From an uncultured Acidimicrobiales bacterium (GTDB lineage Bacteria > Actinomycetota > Acidimicrobiia > Acidimicrobiales > CALAML01): a stretch of 64,000 bases of DNA. The stretch lies in assembly GCA_937925845.1 (NCBI GenBank), contig CALAML010000011.1, forward strand, positions 1 to 64,000, written 5' to 3'. Shown piece after piece: positions 17,907 through 27,471 of this stretch. The position numbers and the translations under genes are program-made. Numbering within the stretch: the stretch's first letter is position 1; the number at the start of each line of letters is the position of its first letter. Under the pieces are notes generated by a model. The model did not search any database and was not told where the DNA came from. It was given only the letters and a program-made list of their open reading frames with translations.

Positions 17907-19043
17907 TTGAGCATCATCGAACTTCGGAACCTCACCAAGGTGTACTCACGCTTGCGGGGCGACCCGGTTGTTGCCGTCGACGATGTGAGTTTCACCATCT
18001 CCGAACCCGGAGTCCATGCCTTCCTCGGGCCAAACGGCTCCGGCAAGACCACCACCATCCGCTGTTTGCTATCGCTGATACGGCCGACCTCCGGCGAAGC
18101 TCGGCTGCTCGGGGCCGACGTTGGCACCCAACTCCATCGAGTGATCGACCGCATCGGCGCCCTCGTGGAAACACCGAAGTTCTTTGGTGCGTTCAGTGCC
18201 CGCTCCAACCTCGATCTCCTCGCTGGCGTATCTGGCGCCAGTCCGGCCGACATCGACCGAGCCCTCGAAACCGTCGGCCTCAGCGACCGGGCCGACGACA
18301 CCTTCTCCAGCTATTCGCTGGGCATGAAACAACGCCTCGCAGTGGCGGCGACCCTGCTGAAGGACCCCGACCTCATCATCCTCGACGAACCGGCCAACGG
18401 CCTCGACCCGCAGGGAATCCGCGACATGCGGGACCTGGTGCGGGCGCTCGGCGCCGACCAGCGGGCCGTGTTCATTTCCAGCCATCAGCTGTCGGAGATT
18501 CAGGCGGTCTGCGACACCATCACGATCCTCCAGCGCGGTCGTCTCATCGCCACCGGCCACGTCAACGAGCTGATCGACCGGGCCGGAGGTGGGTCGGGCA
18601 TGACGGTGCGCATCGCTGATCCTCAGTCGGCAATCAGTGTCCTGAACCAGGCCGGTATCGCCACCCAGCCCGGGCTTGAGGCCAACACGCTGGTTGCCCT
18701 GGTGGCGCCCAACGAGGCGCCGCGGATCACCCAGGTCCTCGCCTCGGCCGGGCTGTACCTCAGCGAGATGACCTCAAATGTGATGTCGCTCGAAGACGCT
18801 TTCCTCCGACTGACCACCGAGGGCCCCGCCCCAGGCCTGGCTCCGATCGCCGATCGCATCGCACCGGTCGGTGCGGCACCAGCCCCGTCAGCGTCGCCTG
18901 CGGTCGCGGAGCCGATCGCCCACGGCGCCAGCGCCAACCAGTGGACAGCTGATCCGCCGACTCCGCGGGCGCCCGACCCCGACTCCCCACCGAGCTCGAA
19001 CGGCGAAGTGGACGTCGAATGGCTCGACGGGGACCAGCCATGA
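17907..19043 (+). CDS. ABC transporter ATP-binding protein
   Basis: FLGPNGSGKTTTIRCLLSL Walker A; YSLGMKQRLAVAATLL signature; LIILDEPANGLDP Walker B. Confidence 0.93.
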   Translation: MSIIELRNLTKVYSRLRGDPVVAVDDVSFTISEPGVHAFLGPNGSGKTTTIRCLLSLIRPTSGEARLLGADVGTQLHRVIDRIGALVETPKFFGAFSARSNLDLLAGVSGASPADIDRALETVGLSDRADDTFSSYSLGMKQRLAVAATLLKDPDLIILDEPANGLDPQGIRDMRDLVRALGADQRAVFISSHQLSEIQAVCDTITILQRGRLIATGHVNELIDRAGGGSGMTVRIADPQSAISVLNQAGIATQPGLEANTLVALVAPNEAPRITQVLASAGLYLSEMTSNVMSLEDAFLRLTTEGPAPGLAPIADRIAPVGAAPAPSASPAVAEPIAHGASANQWTADPPTPRAPDPDSPPSSNGEVDVEWLDGDQP

Positions 19044-20116
19044 TGCGACTGTTCCGCGTCGAACTCTCGCGATTCGTCCGCCGCCGAGCCAGCCGGGTGA
19101 TGGTCGGCCTGGCTCTCCTGATGATCGGAGTCACCGGCGGCTTCATCTTCACCAGTCACGAACAGATGCCGACCAACGAGCAGGCGACCGAACGGGCCGC
19201 CCGCCAACGAGCGGCATGTGAAGCCGACGAGCGGGAGTTCTTCCGCGAGAACGAGGGGCGGATCGGCTTCGAGGATGAGGAAGAGTTCGTCCAACGGAAC
19301 TGCGGCTGGATCCGGCCCCAGAACTTCTTCAACGATCGACGTTTCTGCTTTCTCGAAGTCGTCGCAAACCCCAATGAGGAGCAGGGCTGTGAGCGAGCCG
19401 ATGCCGCCCTTCAGGGTCGAGAGATCCGAACGTGGAACGACGACTCCGAAGAATTTTTTGGTGGGTACGAGGGCATCTTGCCCGTGGTTTCACTTCTGCT
19501 GCTGTTTGTGGCCGCAATCCTTCCGGCATCGTTTATTGGTGCCGAGTACCGCAACGGCACCATGGAGAACCTGTTGCTGTGGGAGCCGCGGAGGATCCGG
19601 GTAGCCGGGGCAAAGCTGGCCGCTGGAATGACGTGGTCCGCGGTGATCCACGCCTCCCTGCTCGTGATCCTGGTGACCATGCTGTATGGCTCCGCCGCAG
19701 CGGTGGGAACCACCGCAGGCGCCGATGTCGGCTACTGGGGGCTGATCGTCAACCTGATCGTCCGCGGCGCCATCGCCGCAGCCCTGGCCAGTGCCATCGC
19801 CATGGCCGTGGCCTTCATCACCCGATTCTCCGCGGGAGCCATCGCCGCGCTGATCGGCTACGGAGTCTTCATAGCCTTTACCATTCCGGTTTTGGCCCGG
19901 GGCTTCCTGCACCGCGAGGTGGTGGTGAACACCCAGGCGTTCCTGCGGATCGGGGAGGTGCCGAGCTGGCGTCGGGTCCGCCAGCCCGGAGGATGGACCA
20001 ACGACGTGTTCGAGTTACACCACGGCTCGCTCGCCGCCGGCATGTACCTATTCGGGTGGGCCGCCCTCGCCGTCGGACTGGCTCTCTGGCTCTTCCAACG
20101 CCGCGATGTTGACTAG
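19019..20116 (+). CDS. ABC transporter permease
   Basis: Overlaps ATPase gene; multi-TM, ASFIGAEYRNGTMENLLLWEPRR typical of ABC-2 permeases. Confidence 0.82.
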   Translation: MARRGPAMMRLFRVELSRFVRRRASRVMVGLALLMIGVTGGFIFTSHEQMPTNEQATERAARQRAACEADEREFFRENEGRIGFEDEEEFVQRNCGWIRPQNFFNDRRFCFLEVVANPNEEQGCERADAALQGREIRTWNDDSEEFFGGYEGILPVVSLLLLFVAAILPASFIGAEYRNGTMENLLLWEPRRIRVAGAKLAAGMTWSAVIHASLLVILVTMLYGSAAAVGTTAGADVGYWGLIVNLIVRGAIAAALASAIAMAVAFITRFSAGAIAALIGYGVFIAFTIPVLARGFLHREVVVNTQAFLRIGEVPSWRRVRQPGGWTNDVFELHHGSLAAGMYLFGWAALAVGLALWLFQRRDVD

Positions 20117-20394
20117 GAGACTGCCTCCAAGCCGGGCCGCGATCGCTGCTCCGCACGGCTAAATTTCACCCTGAGCGCCAAGGGTTCGGGCCACAGGGCC
20201 CAGCATCGTCCTACAGGCCTTTCGCGGCCCTTGGGTCAGATGAATCCCGAACGACCACGAATTCGGAAATCTGATGTTCAGTCTTGGGGACGGCTGCAGT
20301 AGCGTCGATCGATACAACCGTCGCCCCGACGAGATCGAGGACAATCGGTCGAGGCCATTCGGTAGATCCGGGAATCGAAAGCGAACCTGTTGAC

Positions 20395-22977
20395 GTGCTG
20401 AAGCTCAGCCTAAAGAACCTGTTGGCCAACAAGATCCGGTTTTTTCTGACCGGCTTTGCGGTGGTGCTCGGCGTCTCGTTTGTCGTGGCCGCCTTTGTAC
20501 TGAGCGACACCCTCGACAAGGCCTTCGACGAGATCTCGGCAGGAATCGCCGAGGCCATCGACGTGCAGGTCCAGGGTGAAGGAGCCTTCGAAAACGCCAC
20601 TGCCGTCTCCCTTGACGTGCTCGACGAGCTTCGCGCCGAGCCCAACGTAGAAGCAGCCATGGCGGTCGTCGGTGGAGCGCCAGGCCAGGTTTTTGCCACC
20701 AAACTCGATGGTGAACGGGTCGGGCTCGGCGCTTTTGGACCACCGATGATCGGCATCAGCGTCGATCCCAACCCGTCGAACCAGGTCACCAACTTCAACC
20801 TGATCGACGGCGAGTGGGCCGGTGCGGGTGAGGTGGCCGTCGACGTCGACACCGCTGAGCGCGACGAACTCGCCATCGGCGACACCATCAAATTGTTCGG
20901 AAGCGCCAACCAACTGGATCTTGAGGTCAGCGGCATCGTTCGCTTCGGCGAATCCAACGGGGCCGGAGCGCAGTATCTCGTCTTCTCGCCAGCGACAGGC
21001 CAAGAGTTGATCGGCCTCGACCCGAACACCTCCCAAACAATCGATCTGGCGGCGATCGAGGGTGTCAGCGAAGAGGAGTTGAAGGCCGATGTTGAGCGCA
21101 CGCTCGGCGACGGCTTCATCGTCAAAACCGGCGAGGAGGTTCGCAAGGACTTCGAAGACCAATTCGGACAGTTCGTCGACATTTTGCGAGGGGTTTTTCT
21201 CGGCTTTGCCTTCGTCTCCCTATTCGTGTCGTCGTTTCTCATCAACAACACCTTCTCGATCGTGATCGGCCAGCGGATCCGGGAGTTGGGTTTGTTGCGG
21301 GCAGTCGGCGCCACCGGCCGACAGGTGGCCTTCGCCGTGGTCGTCGAGGCCCTTTTGATCGGCTTTGTGGCCTCGATCATCGGCTTCTTTGTTGGCCTCG
21401 GTCTGGCGGGCGGGCTGAAAGCGTTCCTCGATGCCGCAGGTTTCCTGCCGGAGGGACCACTGCAATGGCAGAACCCACGAACCCTGATCGTTGCCGTGTT
21501 GATCGGGGTGGTCGTGACCTTCGTGGCGTCGCTTGTCCCCGCCCGTAAAGCGATTCGCATCCCACCGATCGCCGCTCTTCGCGACGGCGTCTCACTCGAT
21601 GGCACCGGAAGACTGATGCGAACCATCTTCGGAATCCTCACCGCCGTCCTCGCCGCCCTCCTACTGGCGATCGGGCTCACCAGTAACGCTCAGGGCATCG
21701 CCGCCAAACTGGTGCCTCTCGGGGTTGGAGCGGTTCTGTCGTTCCTGGCCGTCACCATTTTGAGCCCACTCTTCGCCGGGCCGGTAGCCAGCATCCTCGG
21801 TGCGCCCTTGCGGGCTCTTGGCACCCCCGGCCAGCTGGCCCAGCAGAACGCGGCCCGCAGCCCGCGCCGAACCTCAGCCACCGCGGCGGCGCTGATGATC
21901 GGGTTGTCCCTCGTTACTTTGGCAAGCGTGGTCGGCTCGTCGATCAAGTCCACCGTCAGCGACACCCTCGACACCTCGATTCGAGCCGACTTCTTCGTGC
22001 AGGGCAGCGGTTTCTCGCCGTTCTCGCAGAGCCTGGGAGACGATTTGGAAACCCTTCCAGAAACGGCGACTGTCTTCCGCTACCGGGCCTCGTTGCGGCA
22101 ACAGAAGGTTCTGGTGCGGGGAGGAGGCAAGGACTTCGTAGGCATCACCGGCGACACTCTGGACGCCACCGTCGACCCGGGATTCGTCTCCGGATCCGGC
22201 GATGGCTTAGCCGACGACGGCATCATCCTCTTCGAAGAGCCGGCCAACGACCTTGACCTCGAGGTTGGCGACACGTTGCAAGCCCTCTTCCCCACCGGGG
22301 TGCAACGGGAGTTGACCGTCCGCGGCATCTACGATGACCCGGTCCTCCTCGGCAACTGGGCCGTCGACCTATCGCTGTTTGAAGAAGGCTTCGATGTCGT
22401 TGACCAGGCCGACCTCTTCCTGGCCACCACCGTGGCTGACACCGTGGCCCCAGCAGGAATAGACGAAGCCGACCTGGCGGCAGCTGACACAGCAATGAAG
22501 GCCGTGGCTGACCCGGTTCCCAACGCCGAGCTGCAAGACCTCACCGAGTACAAAAAGACCCAGGCGGCCCAGCTCGATGGCTTCCTGCGGGCCATCAACA
22601 TCTTCCTGGCGCTGGCGGTGATCATCGCGGTGCTTGGCATCGCCAACACCCTGGCCCTGTCGGTGTTTGAACGGACCCGGGAAATTGGCCTACTGCGCGC
22701 CGTCGGCATGGTGCGCGGCCAGGCCCGCACCATGATCTCGGGCGAAGCGGTGGTGGTTTCGCTGTTCGGCACCGCCCTCGGCGTCGCTCTCGGGTTGATA
22801 CTTGGCATCGGGCTCACCCGGGCCCTGCCCAGCTCGGTGGTGAACACGCTCAGCCTGCCGTGGGGCACCATCATCGCGCTGTTCATCATGGCGCTCGTGG
22901 CCGGGCTCATCGCCGCCATCTTCCCGGCCCGCCGAGCGGCCAAGCTCGACGTGCTCGACGCCATCTCCGGCATCTAA
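20395..22977 (+). CDS. FtsX/MacB-like ABC transporter permease
   Basis: VLKLSLKNLLANKIRFFLTGFAVVLGVSFVVAAFVL; duplicated FtsX-like domains; proposed GTG start 20395. Confidence 0.88.
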   Translation: MLKLSLKNLLANKIRFFLTGFAVVLGVSFVVAAFVLSDTLDKAFDEISAGIAEAIDVQVQGEGAFENATAVSLDVLDELRAEPNVEAAMAVVGGAPGQVFATKLDGERVGLGAFGPPMIGISVDPNPSNQVTNFNLIDGEWAGAGEVAVDVDTAERDELAIGDTIKLFGSANQLDLEVSGIVRFGESNGAGAQYLVFSPATGQELIGLDPNTSQTIDLAAIEGVSEEELKADVERTLGDGFIVKTGEEVRKDFEDQFGQFVDILRGVFLGFAFVSLFVSSFLINNTFSIVIGQRIRELGLLRAVGATGRQVAFAVVVEALLIGFVASIIGFFVGLGLAGGLKAFLDAAGFLPEGPLQWQNPRTLIVAVLIGVVVTFVASLVPARKAIRIPPIAALRDGVSLDGTGRLMRTIFGILTAVLAALLLAIGLTSNAQGIAAKLVPLGVGAVLSFLAVTILSPLFAGPVASILGAPLRALGTPGQLAQQNAARSPRRTSATAAALMIGLSLVTLASVVGSSIKSTVSDTLDTSIRADFFVQGSGFSPFSQSLGDDLETLPETATVFRYRASLRQQKVLVRGGGKDFVGITGDTLDATVDPGFVSGSGDGLADDGIILFEEPANDLDLEVGDTLQALFPTGVQRELTVRGIYDDPVLLGNWAVDLSLFEEGFDVVDQADLFLATTVADTVAPAGIDEADLAAADTAMKAVADPVPNAELQDLTEYKKTQAAQLDGFLRAINIFLALAVIIAVLGIANTLALSVFERTREIGLLRAVGMVRGQARTMISGEAVVVSLFGTALGVALGLILGIGLTRALPSSVVNTLSLPWGTIIALFIMALVAGLIAAIFPARRAAKLDVLDAISGI

Positions 22978-23043
22978 CACCGACCCGAACAGCAGCGCCC
23001 CGGTGGTGAGTTCACCGACCCAACCGCCTACCAGGAGACCGAT

Positions 23044-23445
23044 ATGAGCGAGCCCATCGACCCCGCCAACCCCGGACCGGACGTGATGGCCTTCCTTACC
23101 GAACGCCACCTGGCCACCCTCACCACCCAGCGGCCCGATGGCTCGCCCCACGTCGTGCCGGTGGGCTTCACCTACGAACCCGAAACCCGACTGGTACGGG
23201 TCATCACCTTCGCGCCATCGAAGAAGGCCCGAAACCTGGTGGCCTCACCGGGAAGCCGAGCCGCGGTCTGTCAGATCGATGGTGGACGCTGGCTCACCCT
23301 CGAAGGGACCGCCGTTGTGACCGCCGACGCCGAACGGGCCGCCGACGGCGAAGCCCGCTACGCCGCACGCTACCGAGACCCAAAACAACGCCCCGATCGA
23401 GTCGTCATAGAAATCACCGTCGACAAAATCATGGGCCGCGGCTAG
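23044..23445 (+). CDS. PPOX-class F420-dependent oxidoreductase
   Basis: FLTERHLATLTTQRPDGSPHVVPVGFTYEPETRLVRVIT. Confidence 0.87.
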   Translation: MSEPIDPANPGPDVMAFLTERHLATLTTQRPDGSPHVVPVGFTYEPETRLVRVITFAPSKKARNLVASPGSRAAVCQIDGGRWLTLEGTAVVTADAERAADGEARYAARYRDPKQRPDRVVIEITVDKIMGRG

Positions 23446-23505
23446 CCCCAGCACCCCCAAGGTGACCCTCACCGGGGTAAACCCCTAAGCGCGCCCTACC
23501 TTTTG

Positions 23506-24354
23506 CTACCGGCCGGAGAGAACCACACCCAGCACAAAGAAGATGATGGCCAGGGCGACAGCGACGGCGACCCCGATCATCGCTGGGCTCTTGCGATCGT
23601 CGAGCTGTCCGTAGATCCAGCCCACCAACGCGCCGGCCAGCAAGCCACCGATGTGGCCGCCGATCGAGATGTTGGGGATCAGGAACGTCAACACCAGGTT
23701 GATGGCCACCAGCGGGCCGATACCGCCCTGCATCGGGTTCATGCCGGCCTTCATCTGCATCACCATCAGGGCACCCATCAACCCAAACACGGCACCGGAC
23801 GCACCGATGGTGAGGGCCCGGGGATCAAGAAGCATGACCGCGGCCGACCCGCCCAGCATCGAAGCAAAATACAGCGCGGCAAACCGGGGAACGCCGAGAC
23901 GGCCTTCCAACCCCCGACCGAGTTGATACAGCAGGTACATGTTGAAACCGACATGCATGAGGCTGCCGTGCAGGAAGCCGGAGGTGATCATCCGCCACAC
24001 CTCCCCCTCGGAAACGCCGACAAGTCCGGTGGCGTCCCGAGCCAGACCAATCAGGCCAAAGTCGCCTCTCAGGTCACGCTGGAGCTGTGGGCTGGCCATG
24101 CCGGCCAAGAAGATCAGGGCGTTGATTCCCACCACAATCTTGGTGAGCATCTCGCTCGGGCCGGGCAACGTTTGGGCGGTGTAGACCTGCTGGCTCGACC
24201 CGGCGACACACTCCGGACAATGGAAACCCACCGAAGCCGAGTGCATACATTGCGGACAGATCCGCCGACCACACCGTTGGCAGCCAACGGGGCCGATCAC
24301 GCCGGGGTGGCGGTAACAGGAGTCTGATCCTGTGACCTGGGTGTCAGGTTCCAT
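23506..24354 (-). CDS. Rhomboid family intramembrane serine protease with N-terminal zinc-binding region
   Basis: CYRHPGVIGPVGCQRCGRRICPQCM...CPEC; GASGAVFGLMGA catalytic Ser motif. Confidence 0.92.
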   Translation of the reverse strand: MEPDTQVTGSDSCYRHPGVIGPVGCQRCGRRICPQCMHSASVGFHCPECVAGSSQQVYTAQTLPGPSEMLTKIVVGINALIFLAGMASPQLQRDLRGDFGLIGLARDATGLVGVSEGEVWRMITSGFLHGSLMHVGFNMYLLYQLGRGLEGRLGVPRFAALYFASMLGGSAAVMLLDPRALTIGASGAVFGLMGALMVMQMKAGMNPMQGGIGPLVAINLVLTFLIPNISIGGHIGGLLAGALVGWIYGQLDDRKSPAMIGVAVAVALAIIFFVLGVVLSGR

Positions 24355-24375
24355 AGTCAGCTACAACCCTGCGCC

Positions 24376-25206
24376 TCAGTACGGCCATTCCCCACTCGGA
24401 TTCCCCAGATGTCGGGTCGCCCCGGCAAACCCGGCAGTAATCATCACTTTGATCAACAGATTCCGCGCCAAATACGGCGTCTCCGCCAAGTGGGCCACGA
24501 TGTTGGATTTGCGGACTTCAGCGCTCGGCGAGACCCGGCGGTAGTTCGTCATCGACTCCGACCGGCCCTCGTATCGCCACTTCGTGGCCGCGGCGAGTTC
24601 GGCGGCCTGAGCCAAGGTGACCCCCACCGCGCTGAACGAATCGTGAATCAGCATGGTGCCGTCGAGTACCACCCGGGCACCCCAGGAATCGATATCGGCT
24701 CGAGCGGGCGCAAAACGATGGGCGCCGTCGATATAGAGCAGGTCGATATCGCCCTCAACATCGCCATGGGCGTCATCGGAGAACTTGCGGACGTGACGAA
24801 CCCGATCGGCCACCCCGGCCCGTTCCAGGTTGGCGTTGAACACCGCATTGTCGCTCTCGGCCTCGGTATCGAACCCTTCGATCTCATTGGGACCACGGTC
24901 GTTGCCGGCATGAGGATCAATGGCGATGATCTCAACATCGGGGTTGGCGGCGGATGCCAACACGATCATCGACCGACCCTGGAAGCTGCCGATCTCGACG
25001 ATGCGGCCACCGGCAGGCACCGCTTTGGCCGAATCCCAGAGCAGCCGGGCCTGGCCGGGCGTCATCCAGCCCTTCACGTCGTCGACCGAAGCCAGCACCG
25101 CCTCGAACTGGGCGTCGGAGTCGGAATCGGATGCGGTTTGCGATCGGGGTTCCACAGACACGCCCCCCACGTTAGTGGCGAGATTGGGTTTCCTACTCTC
25201 GCTCAC
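24376..25206 (-). CDS. Class I SAM-dependent methyltransferase (CmcI/Methyltransf_24-like)
   Basis: IVEIGSFQGRSMIVLASAANP...IDLLYIDGAHRF. Confidence 0.82.
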   Translation of the reverse strand: MSESRKPNLATNVGGVSVEPRSQTASDSDSDAQFEAVLASVDDVKGWMTPGQARLLWDSAKAVPAGGRIVEIGSFQGRSMIVLASAANPDVEIIAIDPHAGNDRGPNEIEGFDTEAESDNAVFNANLERAGVADRVRHVRKFSDDAHGDVEGDIDLLYIDGAHRFAPARADIDSWGARVVLDGTMLIHDSFSAVGVTLAQAAELAAATKWRYEGRSESMTNYRRVSPSAEVRKSNIVAHLAETPYLARNLLIKVMITAGFAGATRHLGNPSGEWPY

Positions 25207-25239
25207 TCGGTCAACTTTTCGGGTTCGAACCCTCCACCC

Positions 25240-25291
25240 AGATTTGTGACGCCCAGCGCGCCAAAAACGGCGCGCTGGGCGTCACAGATCT
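25240..25291 (+). repeat. Palindromic dispersed element, copy B (near-perfect)
   Basis: AGATTTGTGACGCCCAGCGCGCC-AAAAAC-GGCGCGCTGGGCGTCACAGATCT; lies between divergently transcribed genes. Confidence 0.88.
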
Positions 25292-25336
25292 GGACTTTCG
25301 CCCGCCGGATGAACCGGCGACATACAGTGTCGGGCC

Positions 25337-26458
25337 ATGGGCGACCCCGAAGCTGGCGACGACAACACGTCCGGAGGCGCGCTTCCGCCGCCGCCGGACC
25401 ATGAGAGCTACCGGGAACCGCTGACCAACTGGCTGATCGCCAGCACCGACGCTACGGCAGCGGAGATCACCGAGTTCACCCCGCCCAAAAGCGGCTACTC
25501 GGCCGAGACCCTGATGTTCACGGCTCGCGTCGACGGGCCCAACGGCGGCGAACAACGGCTCGTGCTGCGCAAAGACACCGATGACGATCCGGTGTACCCG
25601 GTGCAAGGCCCCGGGGGTCACGCCGAAGTCGAACTGCAATGGCTCACCATGTCGGCGCTCGCCAGCCACGGTGAGGTTCCGCTGGCCCCGCTGATCGGCT
25701 ACGAGGCCGACCCGAGCGTGCTCGGCAACCCGTTCTTTGTGATGGGGTTCATCGACGGCGACGTGCCGGTCGAGAACCCGACCTACACCCAAGCCGGCTT
25801 CTTCGCCGACGCCACGCCGGACCAACGCCGGACGCTCATCGACAGCGGTCTCGAAGCCTTGGCCGCAGTCCATCGCACCCCGTGGCGTGACCTGGGCTTC
25901 GACTGGCTCCGCCGCGATGACCTTGGGCTGACAGGAATGGCTCAACTCGACCTGTGGGAATCACAGTGTCGAAGCGAACTCGACGGCCGGGTCCACGGCC
26001 CGTTCGAAGAAGCGGTGGCCTGGCTTCGGGCCAACGCACCTGAGCACGAGAGTGAACCGGTGCTGTGCTGGGGCGACCCGCGTCCCGGCAACGTGATCTG
26101 GCAGGACTTCCGACCCGCGGCCCTGACCGACTTCGAAGCCTCGTCGATCTCGCCCGCCGAAGTGGACCTCGGCTGGTGGTTGATGTTCGACCGCTTCAGC
26201 CACGCCGCCTGTGGCCAACCGGACCGACTCGTTGGCGAACCCAGCCTCGCCGAACAAGTGACCATGTACGAAGCCCACGCCGGTCGACCGGTCAACAACA
26301 TCTACTGGTATGAACTCCTCGCCGGGGTCCGATACTGCGCCATCGTCGTGCGCATCATGAACCGCATGGTCGACCGAGGCCAAATGCCACCCGACCACAC
26401 CATCTGGCTCGAAAACCCCGCCACCGTCGTCACCGAAGAGTTGCTCGCGGCGCGGTAA
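25337..26458 (+). CDS. Phosphotransferase family protein (APH-like kinase fold)
   Basis: LVLRKDTDDD..., CWGDPRPGNVIWQDFRPAALTDFEASSISPAEVDLGWWL. Confidence 0.87.
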   Translation: MGDPEAGDDNTSGGALPPPPDHESYREPLTNWLIASTDATAAEITEFTPPKSGYSAETLMFTARVDGPNGGEQRLVLRKDTDDDPVYPVQGPGGHAEVELQWLTMSALASHGEVPLAPLIGYEADPSVLGNPFFVMGFIDGDVPVENPTYTQAGFFADATPDQRRTLIDSGLEALAAVHRTPWRDLGFDWLRRDDLGLTGMAQLDLWESQCRSELDGRVHGPFEEAVAWLRANAPEHESEPVLCWGDPRPGNVIWQDFRPAALTDFEASSISPAEVDLGWWLMFDRFSHAACGQPDRLVGEPSLAEQVTMYEAHAGRPVNNIYWYELLAGVRYCAIVVRIMNRMVDRGQMPPDHTIWLENPATVVTEELLAAR

Positions 26459-26479
26459 CTGCCCTTGTCTTGGTTTGCG

Positions 26480-26720
26480 TGTGTGGACGCGTCCGGGACC
26501 TGCGGGTTGCGCTGTACTCGGCGTTGCACCGTGCTCCGGGGGAACCCGTCGGCGCCTGGGGCGCCTTTGGGGTTCCTGGCCGTTCCGGAGCCACGGAGGC
26601 TCTTGGCCCCACACCGGCTCGCATGCCCTAAAGGGCATGATCGCATGCTCGACCTTTTCCTGAAGAGCCTGGCCACTTCTCTGGTTACTTGGGCTCTTGG
26701 GTTGCGCCTCTGACGCGTTT
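26480..26720 (+). repeat. Intergenic repeat element, copy 2
   Basis: 26580-26720 matches 2711-2852 at about 90% by eye; carries a roughly 35-bp extra segment (ggaacccgtcggcgcctggggcgcctttggggttcctgg) shared with repeats near 46760 and 54340. Confidence 0.75.
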
Positions 26721-26838
26721 TGGGCTGGGCATTTTTTGGTTGGGAACTTTTGGTTTGGGGTTTTGCGTCTTAGTTGTTGTGCTTTTTGATGATGGGGTGA
26801 GTGTTGGGGAGGTAGCTGGGCGTTCTAGTCTCGTAGGG

Positions 26839-27471
26839 ATGACCTCGATCGATGCCGGGCCTGTCGCCGACGGCTCCCGTGGCGGCCACGATGGCGGCGA
26901 TGTGGCTGAGGACGCCGCGGCCGAGAGTATGGGGCTGCTGCACGAATCGGCGATCGGGCGCGGGTTGTTGTCGATCCTGATGCTGGCCATCTCCGCCGGC
27001 CTCATCGCCTGGAACATTCCGCGGTCCGATATCCGCTCCGACATTCGCGATCGGCTTGAAGCTCCGGTAAACCTGGCCGGGCTCAACCAGGGGTGGGAAG
27101 TCTTTGCCCCCAACCCGCCCCGCACCCACGTGGTGATGACCGCCCGCGTCACCTACGACGACGGCAGCACCGCCAACTTCGGCTTCCCCGAAGGCGAACC
27201 CGTCCTCGGGGCCTTCCGCGAGTACCGCTGGCGAAAATGGGAGCGCCGGCTCCGACTCAGCCGCAACTCCGGCTTTCGCGCCCAGAGCACCGACTGGATC
27301 GCCAGAGAGATGGAAGAGCCCGACAAACGGGTCACCGAGGTGATGCTGATCCAGACCCGGGCCCGCACACCCCTGATCGGCTCAGGCGACGAGCTTGAGT
27401 GGAAGACCACCGAAGTCTTCCGACGCACCTTCAGCGAGACCCGCCCCCCGAGGAGCGAGACCCTTGACTGA
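26839..27471 (+). CDS. Hypothetical membrane-anchored protein cotranscribed with HTTM protein
   Basis: MTSIDAGPVADGS...; one TM segment; overlaps start of next gene. Confidence 0.75.
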   Translation: MTSIDAGPVADGSRGGHDGGDVAEDAAAESMGLLHESAIGRGLLSILMLAISAGLIAWNIPRSDIRSDIRDRLEAPVNLAGLNQGWEVFAPNPPRTHVVMTARVTYDDGSTANFGFPEGEPVLGAFREYRWRKWERRLRLSRNSGFRAQSTDWIAREMEEPDKRVTEVMLIQTRARTPLIGSGDELEWKTTEVFRRTFSETRPPRSETLD

